Shown here one piece after another: positions 1 to 10,720 of a stretch of DNA of 64,000 bases. The position numbers and the translations under genes are program-made. The stretch spans positions 34,400 to 98,399 of the forward strand of contig FN649746.1 in NCBI GenBank assembly GCA_000310025.1. The letters run 5' to 3'. Source of the DNA: Ectocarpus siliculosus (taxonomy: Eukaryota > Sar > Phaeophyceae > Ectocarpales > Ectocarpaceae). The notes under the pieces were generated by a model, which worked only from the letters and a program-made list of their open reading frames with translations, ran no database searches and was not told where the DNA came from. Numbering within the stretch: position 1 is the stretch's first letter; each line of letters opens with the position of its first letter.

Positions 1-242
1 ACCACGGGCCGAGTCTTTGCTAGATTTTGGGATTAGCAACTGACACGAGTTTAATGTGAAGAAAAACAACAACAACAACAACAACAACACGAAACAGGGC
101 CCGCGGGCATCTTGTTGATATGAATCGGTTTTGCACTTCGAAGTAAATACCAGGTACAGCACGAAGATTTTCTGACTTTCATTATGTACAACACGATATG
201 GGGCACTCCCCTACCCATCCATCAAGCCATATAGCTGGTCGC

Positions 243-470
243 CCCGGTGGTCTAGTGGTATCCTCGTAAACCGCTAGTCGCAGAGGTCGTGAGTTCGAAT
301 CCCCATGTGGTGAAAAATTTACATAACTTGCGGGTGAAAGCGAAATATAGCTGAAAAGCTCTCGTGAGCACCAAACTTCGACGTTAGCACCGTTGACGAG
401 GGAAAGGGACGGCTGGACCCTCCTCGCGATAAAAATAAAATTAACCACGCACCGCAGGAGGAATGAGGGG
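243..470 (+). repeat. tRNA-derived SINE, copy 1
   Basis: The first 70 bases look like a tRNA gene: an A-box-like GGTGGTCTAGTGGTA followed by a B-box GAGTTCGAATCCC. The acceptor and T stems do not pair properly, so this is unlikely to be a working tRNA. The same head plus about 150 bases of the following body recur, diverged, on the minus strand at 40045-39818. Shared head and body in two unrelated places is the signature of a SINE transcribed from an internal RNA polymerase III promoter. The 3' end here is A-rich (about 471-500). The exact end is uncertain. Confidence 0.65.
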
Positions 471-1015
471 CATGAAAATAAATAAAAAGAAGAAAAAAGC
501 CCTGGTGTTTACCCCCTCCTGTATGACCCTGAATGTTTGTAGTTGTACGAAAAAATACACTAAAAAGTGTAGTACTCTACATACGCTGAAAAGTGTAGTA
601 CACATCTCACTCACCACGATGAAAGGGGGTTAACCCCATTCGACGGGATCGACATGGTATACACACCAAAGTTCGATTGTTGGCGCGTGGGGCGTAGAGA
701 GGGGAAAATGTGTAGAAAGCCTGCGTGAGGCAAGTTATGCCGTGCATATATGTCACAACCCAGAGATACTGAGGTAAGAATGCAGAGTTCGTGTTTTGCT
801 CAAGAAATTTGGATTAGAAAAAGCGAGAAAAATCAGAAACGCCGGACACAAGAAATATCAAAACCATAATGCAACCTATGAACCGAGCCATTGACTTCCT
901 CTCGGACTCAATAATAGGAAGCATCACTTATCGGGCCAACCCGACATCTATGTCCAGGTCATATCCCATTGCTCGGCCCGATGTTCGGCGCTCTTGTCCA
1001 CGCTATTTCCTCCCT
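471..1015. other. non-coding, no gene seen
   Basis: No open frame with coding character is visible. It begins with an A-rich stretch that may be the SINE tail. A short element ending AAAAGTGTAGTAC is repeated around 555-602. The right end adjoins the 3' end of the DIRS-like recombinase remnant. Confidence 0.5.
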
Positions 1016-2207
1016 TCAATTAGACGCTAGTGCGCGCGATAAATAATTTGCGCCCTCGCCTCCGGCCCTAACGTACGTCATCATGAAGGCTCATGACTTC
1101 CACCTCCCTGCCCTCTGAATCTGAAACAACCGATGCACTCTGCTTTGCTAGTTGCGTCGCACCACCTATCCTCCCTGAATGCAGCGCGAAGTGCGTTGGG
1201 ATTTCTCCTACTCTTCTCGCCATGTCTCTCAGCGCTGTTGTTGCTTCCGACCTCGACACTACTGCCCACCGTCCCTGCTTGACCGACTTCATGAGCGGCG
1301 CGCTACTTCCTAACTCTGGGTGCACGTCAAGCAGATTCAGCAAAATCTCTAGCGCCCCGATCTTCTCGGCCATCAGTTCCTCTTCCTCGTCCCGCAGTAC
1401 TCTCTCTCTCGACACTACCGCACCTCGGCTATTTTGGTCCGCTTTCAATGCGCGAAAGGGCACTTCTACTCCGTCTGCCCGCCTTCTTTCGTCCTACTCT
1501 AGCCGACACACTCCCTCGAAGAATACGAGGTCCCCTCTCGTGAGACAACAACCGGGGTGTACTTAGCCATTGTGGTAAGCCCACAGCTCAGACGCTCGGC
1601 ACAGCAAGAAATACGAGAGAGCGATCCCCATCCACGTCACTAGTCTGAAAGCATCCGTCTGCGCTCTTTCTGCCCCCCCTATAATCATCGGCACGGTGAG
1701 CGGTTGCCTTACCAACGGTTTCGTCTCTGCCCTCGCATGCAGTCTGTCTATTGCGTTACCAACAGCTACCACTCTGAAGGGCGATGTGGGCAGCTCCTAG
1801 CCTGCGTACAGTTTATGGAAGTATTTGATCGTCGCGAGGTACCCCTTCACCGCTTGGCTCTGGTTCGTGTACGCTAAACACCTCGACCCCATAAACACAG
1901 TCAGCTTTCTTACTGTCCTATCCACACTGTCCTCCTCATACAACCATGGACTCAAATTTGCTTTAGCTCTTTCAGCTGTCCACGTGTCCCACTTGCTGCG
2001 GTATCCTTTCAGCGTGCTCGCGTTCAGGGAGCCGTGCTCCATGATTTTTAGGAGCTTTTCGCCTCCATCGCTCGTTCCTTTCGTCACGTGTTCGCTTCCT
2101 GTTCTTGAACACGTTAAGGTCACGACACCTTCTTTAGTTCTTTCGCTCAGCATTCTCTTCTTTCTCTTATCACTTCTTCTCTTTACACGCTTGACATGCG
2201 GCTCCAT
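1016..2207 (-). pseudogene. tyrosine recombinase of DIRS-like element, broken
   Basis: The minus strand encodes an N-terminal SAM-like core (around 2060-1800), then a catalytic domain. The catalytic Arg lies in LCRASELWAY (about 1600). The H-x-x-R pair lies in HFALHSGRIGG (about 1180). The tyrosine nucleophile lies in TYVRAGGEGA, with the Tyr codon at 1073-1075. These are the R-H-R-Y residues of tyrosine recombinases. The frame is interrupted by in-frame stops at 1797-1799 and 1563-1565, another about 65 bases further on, a frameshift near 1130, and a TGA just before the active-site helix. The stops at 1797 and 1563 fall in one continuous frame, which shows point mutation and not misjoined exons. 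Confidence 0.85.
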
Positions 2208-2263
2208 GCGAGGCCATCCATTCTTTGGTTCGGGAGTTTCTCTTGTAGTGTCATTTCAATTAG

Positions 2264-4190
2264 TTATCTTCCGGTGTCTCCGATGTCTTGCATTCGCCAG
2301 TTATTATCATGCGTGAGTCTTTCCACGTTGACTTCTACGTCCTCTGACTTCCATCTAGATATCCCGTCCGCGAGGGTGTGCTCGCGTCCCGGGATGTGTT
2401 TCGCCACGTGACACCATCCGTTTTCGATTTCCGTACGACCAAGCAGTCTCATGAACGGTCCGCTCACCTGTCTCTCGAGCCCCCGCATCTGTTCACCCAT
2501 GATAGCGCTGACACATTGTCTCCTCTCATCATGATAGCTTATCCGGGTTGCGTCGGCTTTTCTCCCACGACCATTTGGACCACCCAGCATGTTTTTATCA
2601 TTCCGAGCAATTCTAGCATGTTGCTCGTGATTGCGCTGGTTCTTTGGCTTCTCTTTCCTTTTCAGCTCAGCGATGAACGCGGGTTTAAATCGATACCGCC
2701 AGAGCACTTTTAGTTCGGGACAGTGTCCGCCTACTGCGTCGAAGCTAGCACCCAATAGGTAGTGACGGAAAGGCGTGCGTCGGACGTGGTTAAAGAAAAA
2801 CGCGCTAAGTGACTCTCCTTTCTCCGCGAGTTTAACTTCCAGCGCCCATCTCCAGAAGTCTAGGTCTCCGTGGAACTCCCAACCGAGACGTACCTGCCGC
2901 TTCTGTCTCGACTGTCTGTTAGTCTTGTCGTGTAGGCCGGTGAGGCGTAAGAGGTTCAACACGAAATATTTCCTGCTCTCGTGACGTGCGCCACGTTCGA
3001 GAGTTTTCCTGCCATACTCAGGACCTCTTGCACACTGGCGGATTCTCTGGTCTTTGGCCAATCGTTCTCTAGCGCGGTTCTGATCGCATCGATCCTGTCG
3101 CGTGTTGTCGCGATCGTCATTTTATGGGTATCTATCGTGTGTCCGAGAAAGTCCACTTTCGTATTCCAGTCTGTGCTTTCGTTCGGAGCGAGAATGGGCG
3201 TTCGGCCCGCCTCTGCTGGCGCGAAGAGTCTCACACAGTCAGACGCTATTGACGCGGAGGCTACCAGCGCTGACGCGTCGTCTGGCGCATGTTGTACTTT
3301 CTGTAAAGCGAAATCGTCTACGTACACCCCGCACGAGAAATCATCGTGCGGTCCGCCTCCGTCATGCGGTTTCACGTTGACATCTCGGGGCACTCGGGCG
3401 GGTGGTCCGTCTTCCCACGACTCGAGTTTTCTTACGTGTGACATCATTTCGATCCCTTCGTCTTCTAGTTGTACGTTGTGCACGTTGGTGTTGCGGTGTG
3501 AATGTTCAGCAGCGGACGCCATGACTTCCCAAAAACCGGGCGAACCTGCCCAGCCAACGTCAGTCTGAAGTCGGCGACTAGTACGTCTCCTATCACATAG
3601 CAGATTTTTTGTGCATCGTCTGGCGCGACTCTCACGTTTCGGTAAGCGTTGTTCACGTCAGCCGTGGACGCTAGTGTCCTCTTGTCAGGCCATATGACTC
3701 TCAAGCGTGTTATTTCAGAAAGGAAAGCAGGTAGAGTCTCTCCGCACAAACAGTCGGGTACTTCTTCTGTTACCGTATCCACGTTGACTCCTCCCTTCTG
3801 CCCGCGCAGTAGTTTGGGGTCAAAAGAAAAGTCATTGATGATTCTGATTTTTTAGCCTACCACAGCTCCTAGCGGCGATACACGAACGCCTTTCATGCGA
3901 GCTGCGTCCGCTACGTTAAATACGAGGCATCTGTTCTGTTCGACGTCGTCTATCAGCTTCTTCCACACCAGTTCCGTGTGGGCGTCTATCGTACTGTGAT
4001 TTCCGTATCGGAGAGCGCTCTCGAGGTTAGGCGAGTTGTCGTGCGTTTCGCTGGCACACCGTTGTCTACGATGTCGATGAGATTCGAAGTCTGGGAAGTG
4101 TTTTTTGGTTCCGAAGTGTTGTTCGAGGTCGCTCAGGTTTAGCGGAGGTGACACCAAGGTGCCGCCGATTGCCCTCGTGACGTCTCCCAA
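2264..4190 (-). pseudogene. reverse transcriptase-RNase H of DIRS-like element, broken
   Basis: The minus strand shows an ordered RT: KIRIINDFSF (about 3850-3820), the first catalytic Asp in DVNNAYRNV (about 3660), GWAGSPGFWEV (about 3530), the YVDDF box (about 3330) and FLGHTID (about 3150). An RNase H-like part follows, ending in AKHIPGREHTLADGISRW (about 2390), which is typical of LTR and DIRS retroelements. It is inactivated by an in-frame TAA at 3852-3854 directly before KIRIIND, a one-base loss near 3550 and another near 2970. In each case the conserved sequence resumes at once in the next frame. A further upstream frame (4339-4139) suggests the N-terminus is shifted too. Confidence 0.88.
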
Positions 4191-4412
4191 CTTTCCGTCG
4201 TTCGTTTCAGAAGCATGCTACCAGTCTTCGCAAGTTCGTGAGAGATTTCCTGTTTTTCATCAAGTCGTGTACCACGTGCTAGGCATTCCGTTTGTTCTCG
4301 CCACATTTCAGCCAGTAGCTTCCCATAAGGAGGTGGCAAGGCTGCCGACCCGTCACTATCCGTGTCTGTTTCCCTCTTGCTGTATTGTAGGGGTCTTTGT
4401 CTCCAATAGATG

Positions 4413-4780
4413 TATTGGGTCTAGCACTCTTGCGATCTTCTCCCTGGTGCGAGGGGTCTGCTTCTCCCGTATTACGGGGGTCTTCTCCAGTTTTTCCGCA
4501 CTGGATATTTCTCTGTCTTTGTCTCCAATGCACGTATTGGGTTTAGCACTCTTGCGATCTTCTCCCTGGTGCGAGGGGTCTGCTTCTCCCTTATCACGGG
4601 GGCCTTCTCTAGAGTTCACACTAGGTCTTTCTCTGTCTTTGTCTCCTATGTATGTATTGGGTCTAGCACTCTTGCGACCTTGTCCCTGGTGCGAGGGGTC
4701 TGCTTCTCTCTTATCACGGGGGTCATCTCCAGAGTTCACACTGGGTCTATTACCTTCTCCCGTGTTACGGGGGTCTTTTT
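4413..4780 (-). repeat. about 120-bp tandem repeat in the retroelement
   Basis: Three to four copies of a unit of about 120 bases begin near 4413, 4534 and 4654. Each contains the plus-strand string CTAGCACTCTTGCGA, or a close variant, and a CTGGTGCGAGGGGTCTGC core. The period is a multiple of three, and on the minus strand each unit reads as about 40 residues with a recurring DPSHQG and GDKD, so it probably arose inside a coding spacer of the retroelement. Confidence 0.8.
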
Positions 4781-4808
4781 CTCTCACTCGTTCGAGTCTG
4801 TAGCAAAC

Positions 4809-5140
4809 GGTTATTCTTCTCCTTTGTTACAGGGGTCCATTAGCGCTGGTTCTGCAGTAATTTAGTGTTCATCGCACTGGTGCTTGATTTACCCTGGCTG
4901 GCACTTCTACGAGTAAGCGGTTGTTCTACTCCTTGGTTAGAGGGGTCCATTGGCGCTGGTTCTGCAGAAATTTGACGTTCATCGCCGTTGGTGTTTGAAT
5001 TACTCGGGCTCGTACTTCTTCGAGCACACGGTTGTTCTGCTCCTTGGTTAGAGGGTTCTATCAGCACTGGTTCTGCATTAATGTCATGTTCGTCACTATT
5101 GGTATTTGATGTTACTCGGGCGGGTACTTCTTCTCTCACC
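4809..5140 (-). repeat. about 110-bp tandem repeat in the retroelement
   Basis: Three copies begin near 4809, 4919 and 5030, each starting GGTTNTTCT and carrying the GCTGGTTCTGCA core. The minus strand reads as recurring SNQGxEQP and NTNxDE segments. This array lies directly beside the 120-base array but is unrelated to it in sequence. Confidence 0.78.
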
Positions 5141-5797
5141 GTAAACCCGTTTCAGTGCCACCAACCCGGGAAGAGGCGCTTCAGTTAGCGCCATGGTCCT
5201 GCTCCTGTCTACAAAAGCTGCTACCGGGTGTCATCCGCCCTCCTCTGCCGCGTTGGCCCCACCTCTTGATGGGGCCCGTATTGTCAGGAGTTGGTTCCTG
5301 CTGCTCCGGGTGGCCTGTAGTTGCTGCTGTAACGGGGGACCGCGGGGCGTGATAAGGCGGGGGCGGGGGCGAGGGCGGGAGCGGGGCCGAGGGCGGGCGC
5401 GGGGGCGGGGGCACGGACTGGCACTGTAGGCGGCGGTCCGGGCGGCGGACCGGGGGGGGCGACGCTGAGGTGAACCTGTACGTGAATGAGGGTGCGGTGC
5501 TGACGGGTGCACTGTTGCCCTTTGCAGAGGGCGTGACACGCGCGGTGGGGGGTGCCCCAGGTGAGGAGGTCCTGCTGGAACGGGGTCAGCGTCGCCAACG
5601 CGTGTTGGTTGGCGACGGGTGCTGCGGTTATCCATGGGCGGGATGCCGATGTCCGCTCGTGGCGTTGCTCGCTGACGCTTTCCTCTTCTGTGGCTGCGGG
5701 AGCCCGGCCAGGCCGTTGTTCAGCTTTCCAACGATGGCGTTGGCGCTGCCTTCCGCGGTGAGACCGCGCAGCCGCGAAAACGCGGGGGGGGGGCGGG

Positions 5798-6265
5798 TTA
5801 CACGTCGTCAGCTGCCGGCGGTGAGATGTCGTGGTCGGCGCGGGTCGTGGCGCCGAGGTCCGAGATGTTACCGAGATACTCGTTGATGTCGATGTTGGTG
5901 TCGGTGATCAGGCGCGTCTTCACCGCTGCTTCGTGACCCGTGATCTCCGCAGAATGAAGGCTGACGTAGTCCCGGGCATTGGACACAATGAGGCTGACCT
6001 TTGCTTTCAGTTGTTGCCTGCGACGGGTTGATGGTTCACCTGCGGCGTGTGTGCCATGGTCCAGCACGGCGAAGAATGCTTTCACGAACGTCTCGAGATG
6101 AACGATGAAGTCGCGTGGCTGCGGGGTCCACCCCGTAGGGAGGGGTGGGGAGAACTTGGCAATGTCGACGTTGGTGAGGGTCATCAGCGAATCGATTATT
6201 TCGGCATCGGGGTAGGCCACTACGTAGTTCGTGAAAGCATTCTTCGCCGTGCTGGACCACGGCAC
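5798..6265 (-). CDS. gag-like open frame of the DIRS-like element
   Basis: This is an open minus-strand frame of about 155 codons lying upstream of the RT part of the element. It has no motif that I recognise. Its position, its composition and the absence of a better explanation suggest the capsid-like (gag) part. There is no clear ATG; the first candidate start is a GTG at 6265. It contains both arms of the inverted repeat at 6047-6269, so part of the frame encodes the reverse complement of another part. It may be a fragment and not a full product. Confidence 0.35.
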   Translation of the reverse strand: MPWSSTAKNAFTNYVVAYPDAEIIDSLMTLTNVDIAKFSPPLPTGWTPQPRDFIVHLETFVKAFFAVLDHGTHAAGEPSTRRRQQLKAKVSLIVSNARDYVSLHSAEITGHEAAVKTRLITDTNIDINEYLGNISDLGATTRADHDISPPAADDV

Positions 6266-6269
6266 ACAC
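6047..6269. repeat. 43-bp near-perfect inverted repeat
   Basis: The arms 6047-6089 and 6227-6269 are reverse complements over 43 bases with a single mismatch (CCATGG against CCACGG). They are separated by 137 bases. Either arm pairs through the sequence that codes for FVKAFFAVLDHG on the minus strand. Confidence 0.9.
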
Positions 6270-6363
6270 GTCGCCAGGGGCTGTAGCGCGAGCTAGCCAC
6301 CTAAAGGGAGATCGATGGGCTGGGGCTGGTCTTGCTGCTGGATGCCGCCAGGAGGGAAGTGGC

Positions 6364-6684
6364 CTAGCTGCTGTTGCTGCTGATGATGCTGCTGCTGGTG
6401 CTGGTACTGCTGGTGCTGGTGCTGGTGCTGGTGCTGCATCCTGAGCTCCAGGTTGCTGAGTCGTTCGCTTGATCTTTTAGCAGTACAGAGGACTGGTTGA
6501 GGGGGGGAGGTGGGCCTCCCAACCCGGCTGGCGCGGCTCCGCCCGCGTTCTGGCCTCCTCCTGCTGGGGGGGCCGCGTTGTTGTTTCCCCCCGCCTGTTG
6601 GTTTCCCGGCGCTCCTGCTGGCTGGTTCCGCTGCTGCTGCCTGTCCGCCACCATGGCCTGTCCGCCACCATGGGGGGCTGCCAC
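6364..6684 (-). CDS. Gln/Ala/Gly-rich gag-like frame
   Basis: A minus-strand frame is rich in Gln, Asn, Ala, Gly and Pro in its first two thirds and ends in a Ser/Thr run read from a (CAG/CTG)-like microsatellite at about 6368-6435. Low-complexity regions of this sort are common in gag-like proteins of retroelements, and it sits at the expected 5' side of the element. The composition could equally be repeat-driven chance, so it is a weak call. Confidence 0.25.
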   Translation of the reverse strand: MAAPHGGGQAMVADRQQQRNQPAGAPGNQQAGGNNNAAPPAGGGQNAGGAAPAGLGGPPPPLNQSSVLLKDQANDSATWSSGCSTSTSTSTSSTSTSSSIISSNSS

Positions 6685-6829
6685 TGCTTCTCTTCCTCCG
6701 CCGCCGCTGATCTGTTGTTGGTTAGCTGCGGGCGGTGGTCGGTCGGGAGGCGGCGGTGGTGGCGGTGGCGGTGGCGATTCACGGTTATACCGAATCCTTC
6801 GTTTCTGATTGGACGAAACTAATCTCTGT

Positions 6830-9800
6830 CCCGTACAGTCCCGCTTGTTGTACAGTCCCGTCTTGAATCACTGTACGGCCCTTTGGCACCACCGAGGGCT
6901 ATTCGCCCACCTTGCGGTATAAACGTCATTCACGCAATACCTCCACTCTACTTCACGAGAGCGCGCGCTGTCTAAACAGGTCTGAGATGCTTTGACATGG
7001 CCCGTTCATGAAAATCACGCAGCCTTTCATGAACTTCAAGCAGCTTCAAAGTTGTGCCCATGACGACACGCGGCGGCTCGGAAGATTCATCTCTTCGGCT
7101 TCGCGCATCCCTGGGGATACATGGCCGAAGTGCAGCACACAGAGCAGTACCCACCGTAACACGTGGAAGTCTGGGAAACCGTTTGGGTTCGCTAATGGTT
7201 GACGGGAGGCTGTCGACAGTACCAACACAAAAGACGAGGGGCTTCACCTTTCACAGGCCCAGGGCAACATCTGCTTCTGGACCAGCTCTCGCCAAGGACT
7301 ACTACCATGTCGAGGGTAACTCAGACACGGATGATGACACGATGGCACCACCTGATTTGACAACAGAACCTGGTGCTGGGACTGCTGGGGTGTCTTTGAA
7401 GGCTAGACCACGTCGTGCAAGGCCGGCGACCACCCCAATGAGAAGGTACGACGTTACCCGGCACTGGCGTTGGACGAACTTGATCGAACTCGTAGACAAA
7501 CGCAACGACGCAACTAATTCCAGACCCAATAGCGGAGACACGTGCAGAACAAGCCGCTTGAGAAAATGGGCGTATTCCACGTGCACACGTGCAGAACAAG
7601 CCGCTTGAGAAAATGGGCATATTTGGTCTCTCCTCGTAGGCAAAGGACATTCCAGTAGTTCCATGGCCATAGACTACTCTAAGCTGATACTAGCTATGGG
7701 GGGGTAATGAGCCGCGTGGTGCGACTCAATACCTTGCAGTAGTCTTATCTGCGATGCTGATGGTGCACGAATCCCGACACACACTAGCGTGAATCGTTTG
7801 TCGTGCAGCAGTGTGCACCACAGAGGGGCAGCAGGCGAGCGACGGGAGCGAAGATGATGGTATGTGCGGCCACCGTTCAAAATTTTGCACTTTACATGCG
7901 GTTGCTCCTTTCCGTTTTGATGCACATGCACGAAGAAACAAAATGTGAAGTCTTCCCGCTGTGTGGACGCAAACACGCACATCTGGGCATCTGGAAGAAG
8001 CACACATACATGCGGCACCCCCCTGGCGGCGAGCGTGTAACACATCACACCGTCGAGGAACACGACCAGCAGCGTAGAGATAGAATGGTGACACGACAGA
8101 TGGCAAATATTGCGTCAGGCTCACAACTTGCCCGCCACATTCGTCCTAAGCCTTTCGAGTTTCCCGCCCAAGTGAAAGCAAGCAGTCCAGCATGAACCAA
8201 AAACAACTAAAGCCATTGATGGTCATGTGACGTCATGACTTTGATGCGAGAGGCCGAGAGGCCCTGCTGCAGCCCTACAGCAGCAACAACAGCATGCAGG
8301 GCACGGCTTTCTTTGCGAAGACAGTCAGTAGCGCGGCGCAAGTACGCAATCTGAACCGATCCCGCGGGGAACCATCCTGATAACGAACAGCAGCAGCAGT
8401 AGTAGACCCTCACGCCCTCGACGGATCCTCTCGATGATGGTCGGTGTGATCTGGACCTGGGAAGGTGTGTTATTTGTGTGATAATCGGTCTGCTCTTTTT
8501 GAAGCAGTTGGTTGGACCCACTCAACATCAATAAATACCCGCCAGGTTTACACATGGCGCATGCCTACAGTATACCCACGGTGCACAGGTCGTATAGGCC
8601 CGGCCCCTCCTGGTTTTCATAGCTGGTCTCAGACCAGCGTCTCAGCGGTGATGCGTTTGTTGGTGGTGTTCTTGCGTCTCTGTCGGTGTTTCTTGTCCGG
8701 GTCTGAATCGCGCGCGCGATCTCCGCTTTTGTGCACGCCTTTTCGCGTAGAAACCCTGGGGTTGGGGAGCAAAATCTCCTACGAATATAGGCTACACATG
8801 CCGGTGAAGCACGGCCATCTGCTCTCGGAGCACGACGAAACCGGTTTGGAGAAGAGCGCGCTATTTTCCTTCTTCCTCAGAAGCGAGCAGATCGTCAATC
8901 GGTGCCCTATAGATCTCCTTCTGGTCCCAAAGGTGTGCTAAATAGGCTTCTCGGAAACCAAGTTTTGGGGGCCCTGTATCGCGCGGCGCAACTTTGGCCG
9001 ATATATGGAGCCTTTTTTTACCCTCCTGGGGACGAAGGGAAAAAATGTCGATCGCTTCGCTCGCTCCGCGGCTCATTAAAAACAATGAACACAAAAATCC
9101 AAACGCCCTGCATCAAAGCACGAAATTTTGCTTCAAAAACTGAAACTCGGCCCGGAACAAACGCAAACGGAGAAAGTTGAAAATCTTACAGAAAAAGAAG
9201 AACCTTGAGCTTGTTGCCGAGAATCGGAAGCTGAGCCAATACGCGAAAATATTTCCTCAGTAGTACCTGTGCAAGTAAAAAAAGACCTGAAGAAAAGTAT
9301 CCTGTCAATCCCTACGAAGACCTGGGCGTATCAGGCTCCCCAAGCCAAACTGGAGGCACGCGCGTCGATTGTTGGATGACTAGCTGTGTCCGAGCGTTAT
9401 CTGCGCGCACCCCTGCTTTGCCGGGTCATTTTGTGAACACCCCTCTATACACGCAGGATGAGGCGTCTAGTAGATAGAAAGCACAAACGCCCCCTAGAAT
9501 ATTGTGACTGCGTTTACACAACACCGCTCCGAACGCTGTGTAGATTGTAGGGCCTCTACTGCTGGTAGTTAATGTAGCGTGCGTACACAAGTAGTACGAT
9601 GCGATGATCTTTCCCTATTCTGACGGGGGGCCAAAACCACGCTCTAACCGCGAAGCGCGCATACAATGTTTGGACTATGTATGTGTGAAATGCACGCAGT
9701 TAATGGAATCTCCCCACAAACTGTGTATCGCAGGAGGGTCGACCCGCTGGGCCTTGTGGCCAGGCCTGGTGTTCTACCTACTGAACAGCTCCAGCCCAGC

Positions 9801-10720
9801 CGCAGTGAACTCGCTCGGGTTTTATCCCGCTCGCTCAGATCCAATCCTTCTGGTGAGGGCTCCTTCCACCAACGTTAGCTCCAATGTCCACCCCACCCCG
9901 CCTCCCGCGCTCCGCTCCACGTTAGCCTGTACACGAACAATCGATTAAACAGTTGTTTTATGCAAGGAGAAAGGCGAAAGGAGGCGGTCCTTTCTCATTC
10001 TCCACCGACGATTTCCGTGCCATTTACAGCGTTGCTTGCTTTCTCGAAGGCAACTCCTATCCCTCTAACATCGCTTTGCCGGCACGTCCGCGTGCTTTCC
10101 GGCTGAAAAAACTCCAGCAATGATGCAAGCGTTCTACGCCCGACAGCATATTAGGGTACACGGGCATAACCGAAGGCCATGGTCGAGCCTGTACATGGAC
10201 AGAAGAACCAAAAACGTGAGTTTGACCCTTCCGTAAACTAGTACCCATGGGAATTTTCCCTCGCCTCGCTTTCAACATATGTCAGAAGCGTCGATAGTAC
10301 AAAGGCGCAGCATCTGGAGGGAAAAACTGCCGATACTTTTTGCGTGCGCGAAGAGAAGGTGAAGGGACGAGTGATGAATCCCTCGTGAAAAGTCTCACCG
10401 ACGGGGAAACATGCGAAACATAAATATTTTGCAGGGCTTGGGGAAATGTCCTCAACTCCCGCTCACTCGGGAGCAAGCAGTGGCAGCTCAAACGCGAAGT
10501 GCGTGGCTCCCAGCCCCAGGTACCGGCCCCCCTAAAAAACGTGTAGACCATCCGGGGGTTATAGGGTCAAGCGGTTCACAAGAATGCACAAGTTGTCTCG
10601 CCAAAACAAGATCCATCCGTCAGCATGGTGTTGTTGTGGACGGGATGATGCCAATGGTGTGTCTGGCCCGACGTTGACAGAGCTTGACGATATGCCCACT
10701 GCTGTGCTGTGCACGTGCAG
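6830..10720. other. intergenic, no supported gene
   Basis: Several open frames exist here (for example 7054-7608 and 7803-8195 on the plus strand) but none shows a recognisable domain or convincing exon boundaries. A perfect direct duplication of about 30 bases (GCAGAACAAGCCGCTTGAG and beyond) occurs at 7543 and 7590. The stretch may include unrecognised 5' exons of the zinc-finger/PH gene, for example a Cys-rich frame at about 10584-10720. Confidence 0.4.

Larger units (their letters stand above)
1016..6700 (-). mobile_element. decayed DIRS-like (tyrosine recombinase) retrotransposon
   Basis: Reading the minus strand from right to left gives the set of parts expected of a DIRS-type element: a low-complexity gag-like region, a reverse transcriptase with RNase H, and a tyrosine recombinase. 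DIRS elements integrate with a tyrosine recombinase instead of a DDE integrase, and this order is typical of them. All the coding parts carry stops or single-base frameshifts, so the copy is dead. The outer ends were set by the last recombinase codon (1016) and the Gln-rich gag-like frame (about 6700). Terminal repeats were not identified, so the true limits may differ. Confidence 0.8.

Noticed and set aside
243-315. Functional tRNA gene
   Set aside because: A- and B-box-like sequences are present but the stems mismatch, and the segment continues into a body shared with another locus, so it is a SINE head. The same holds for 39960-40045.
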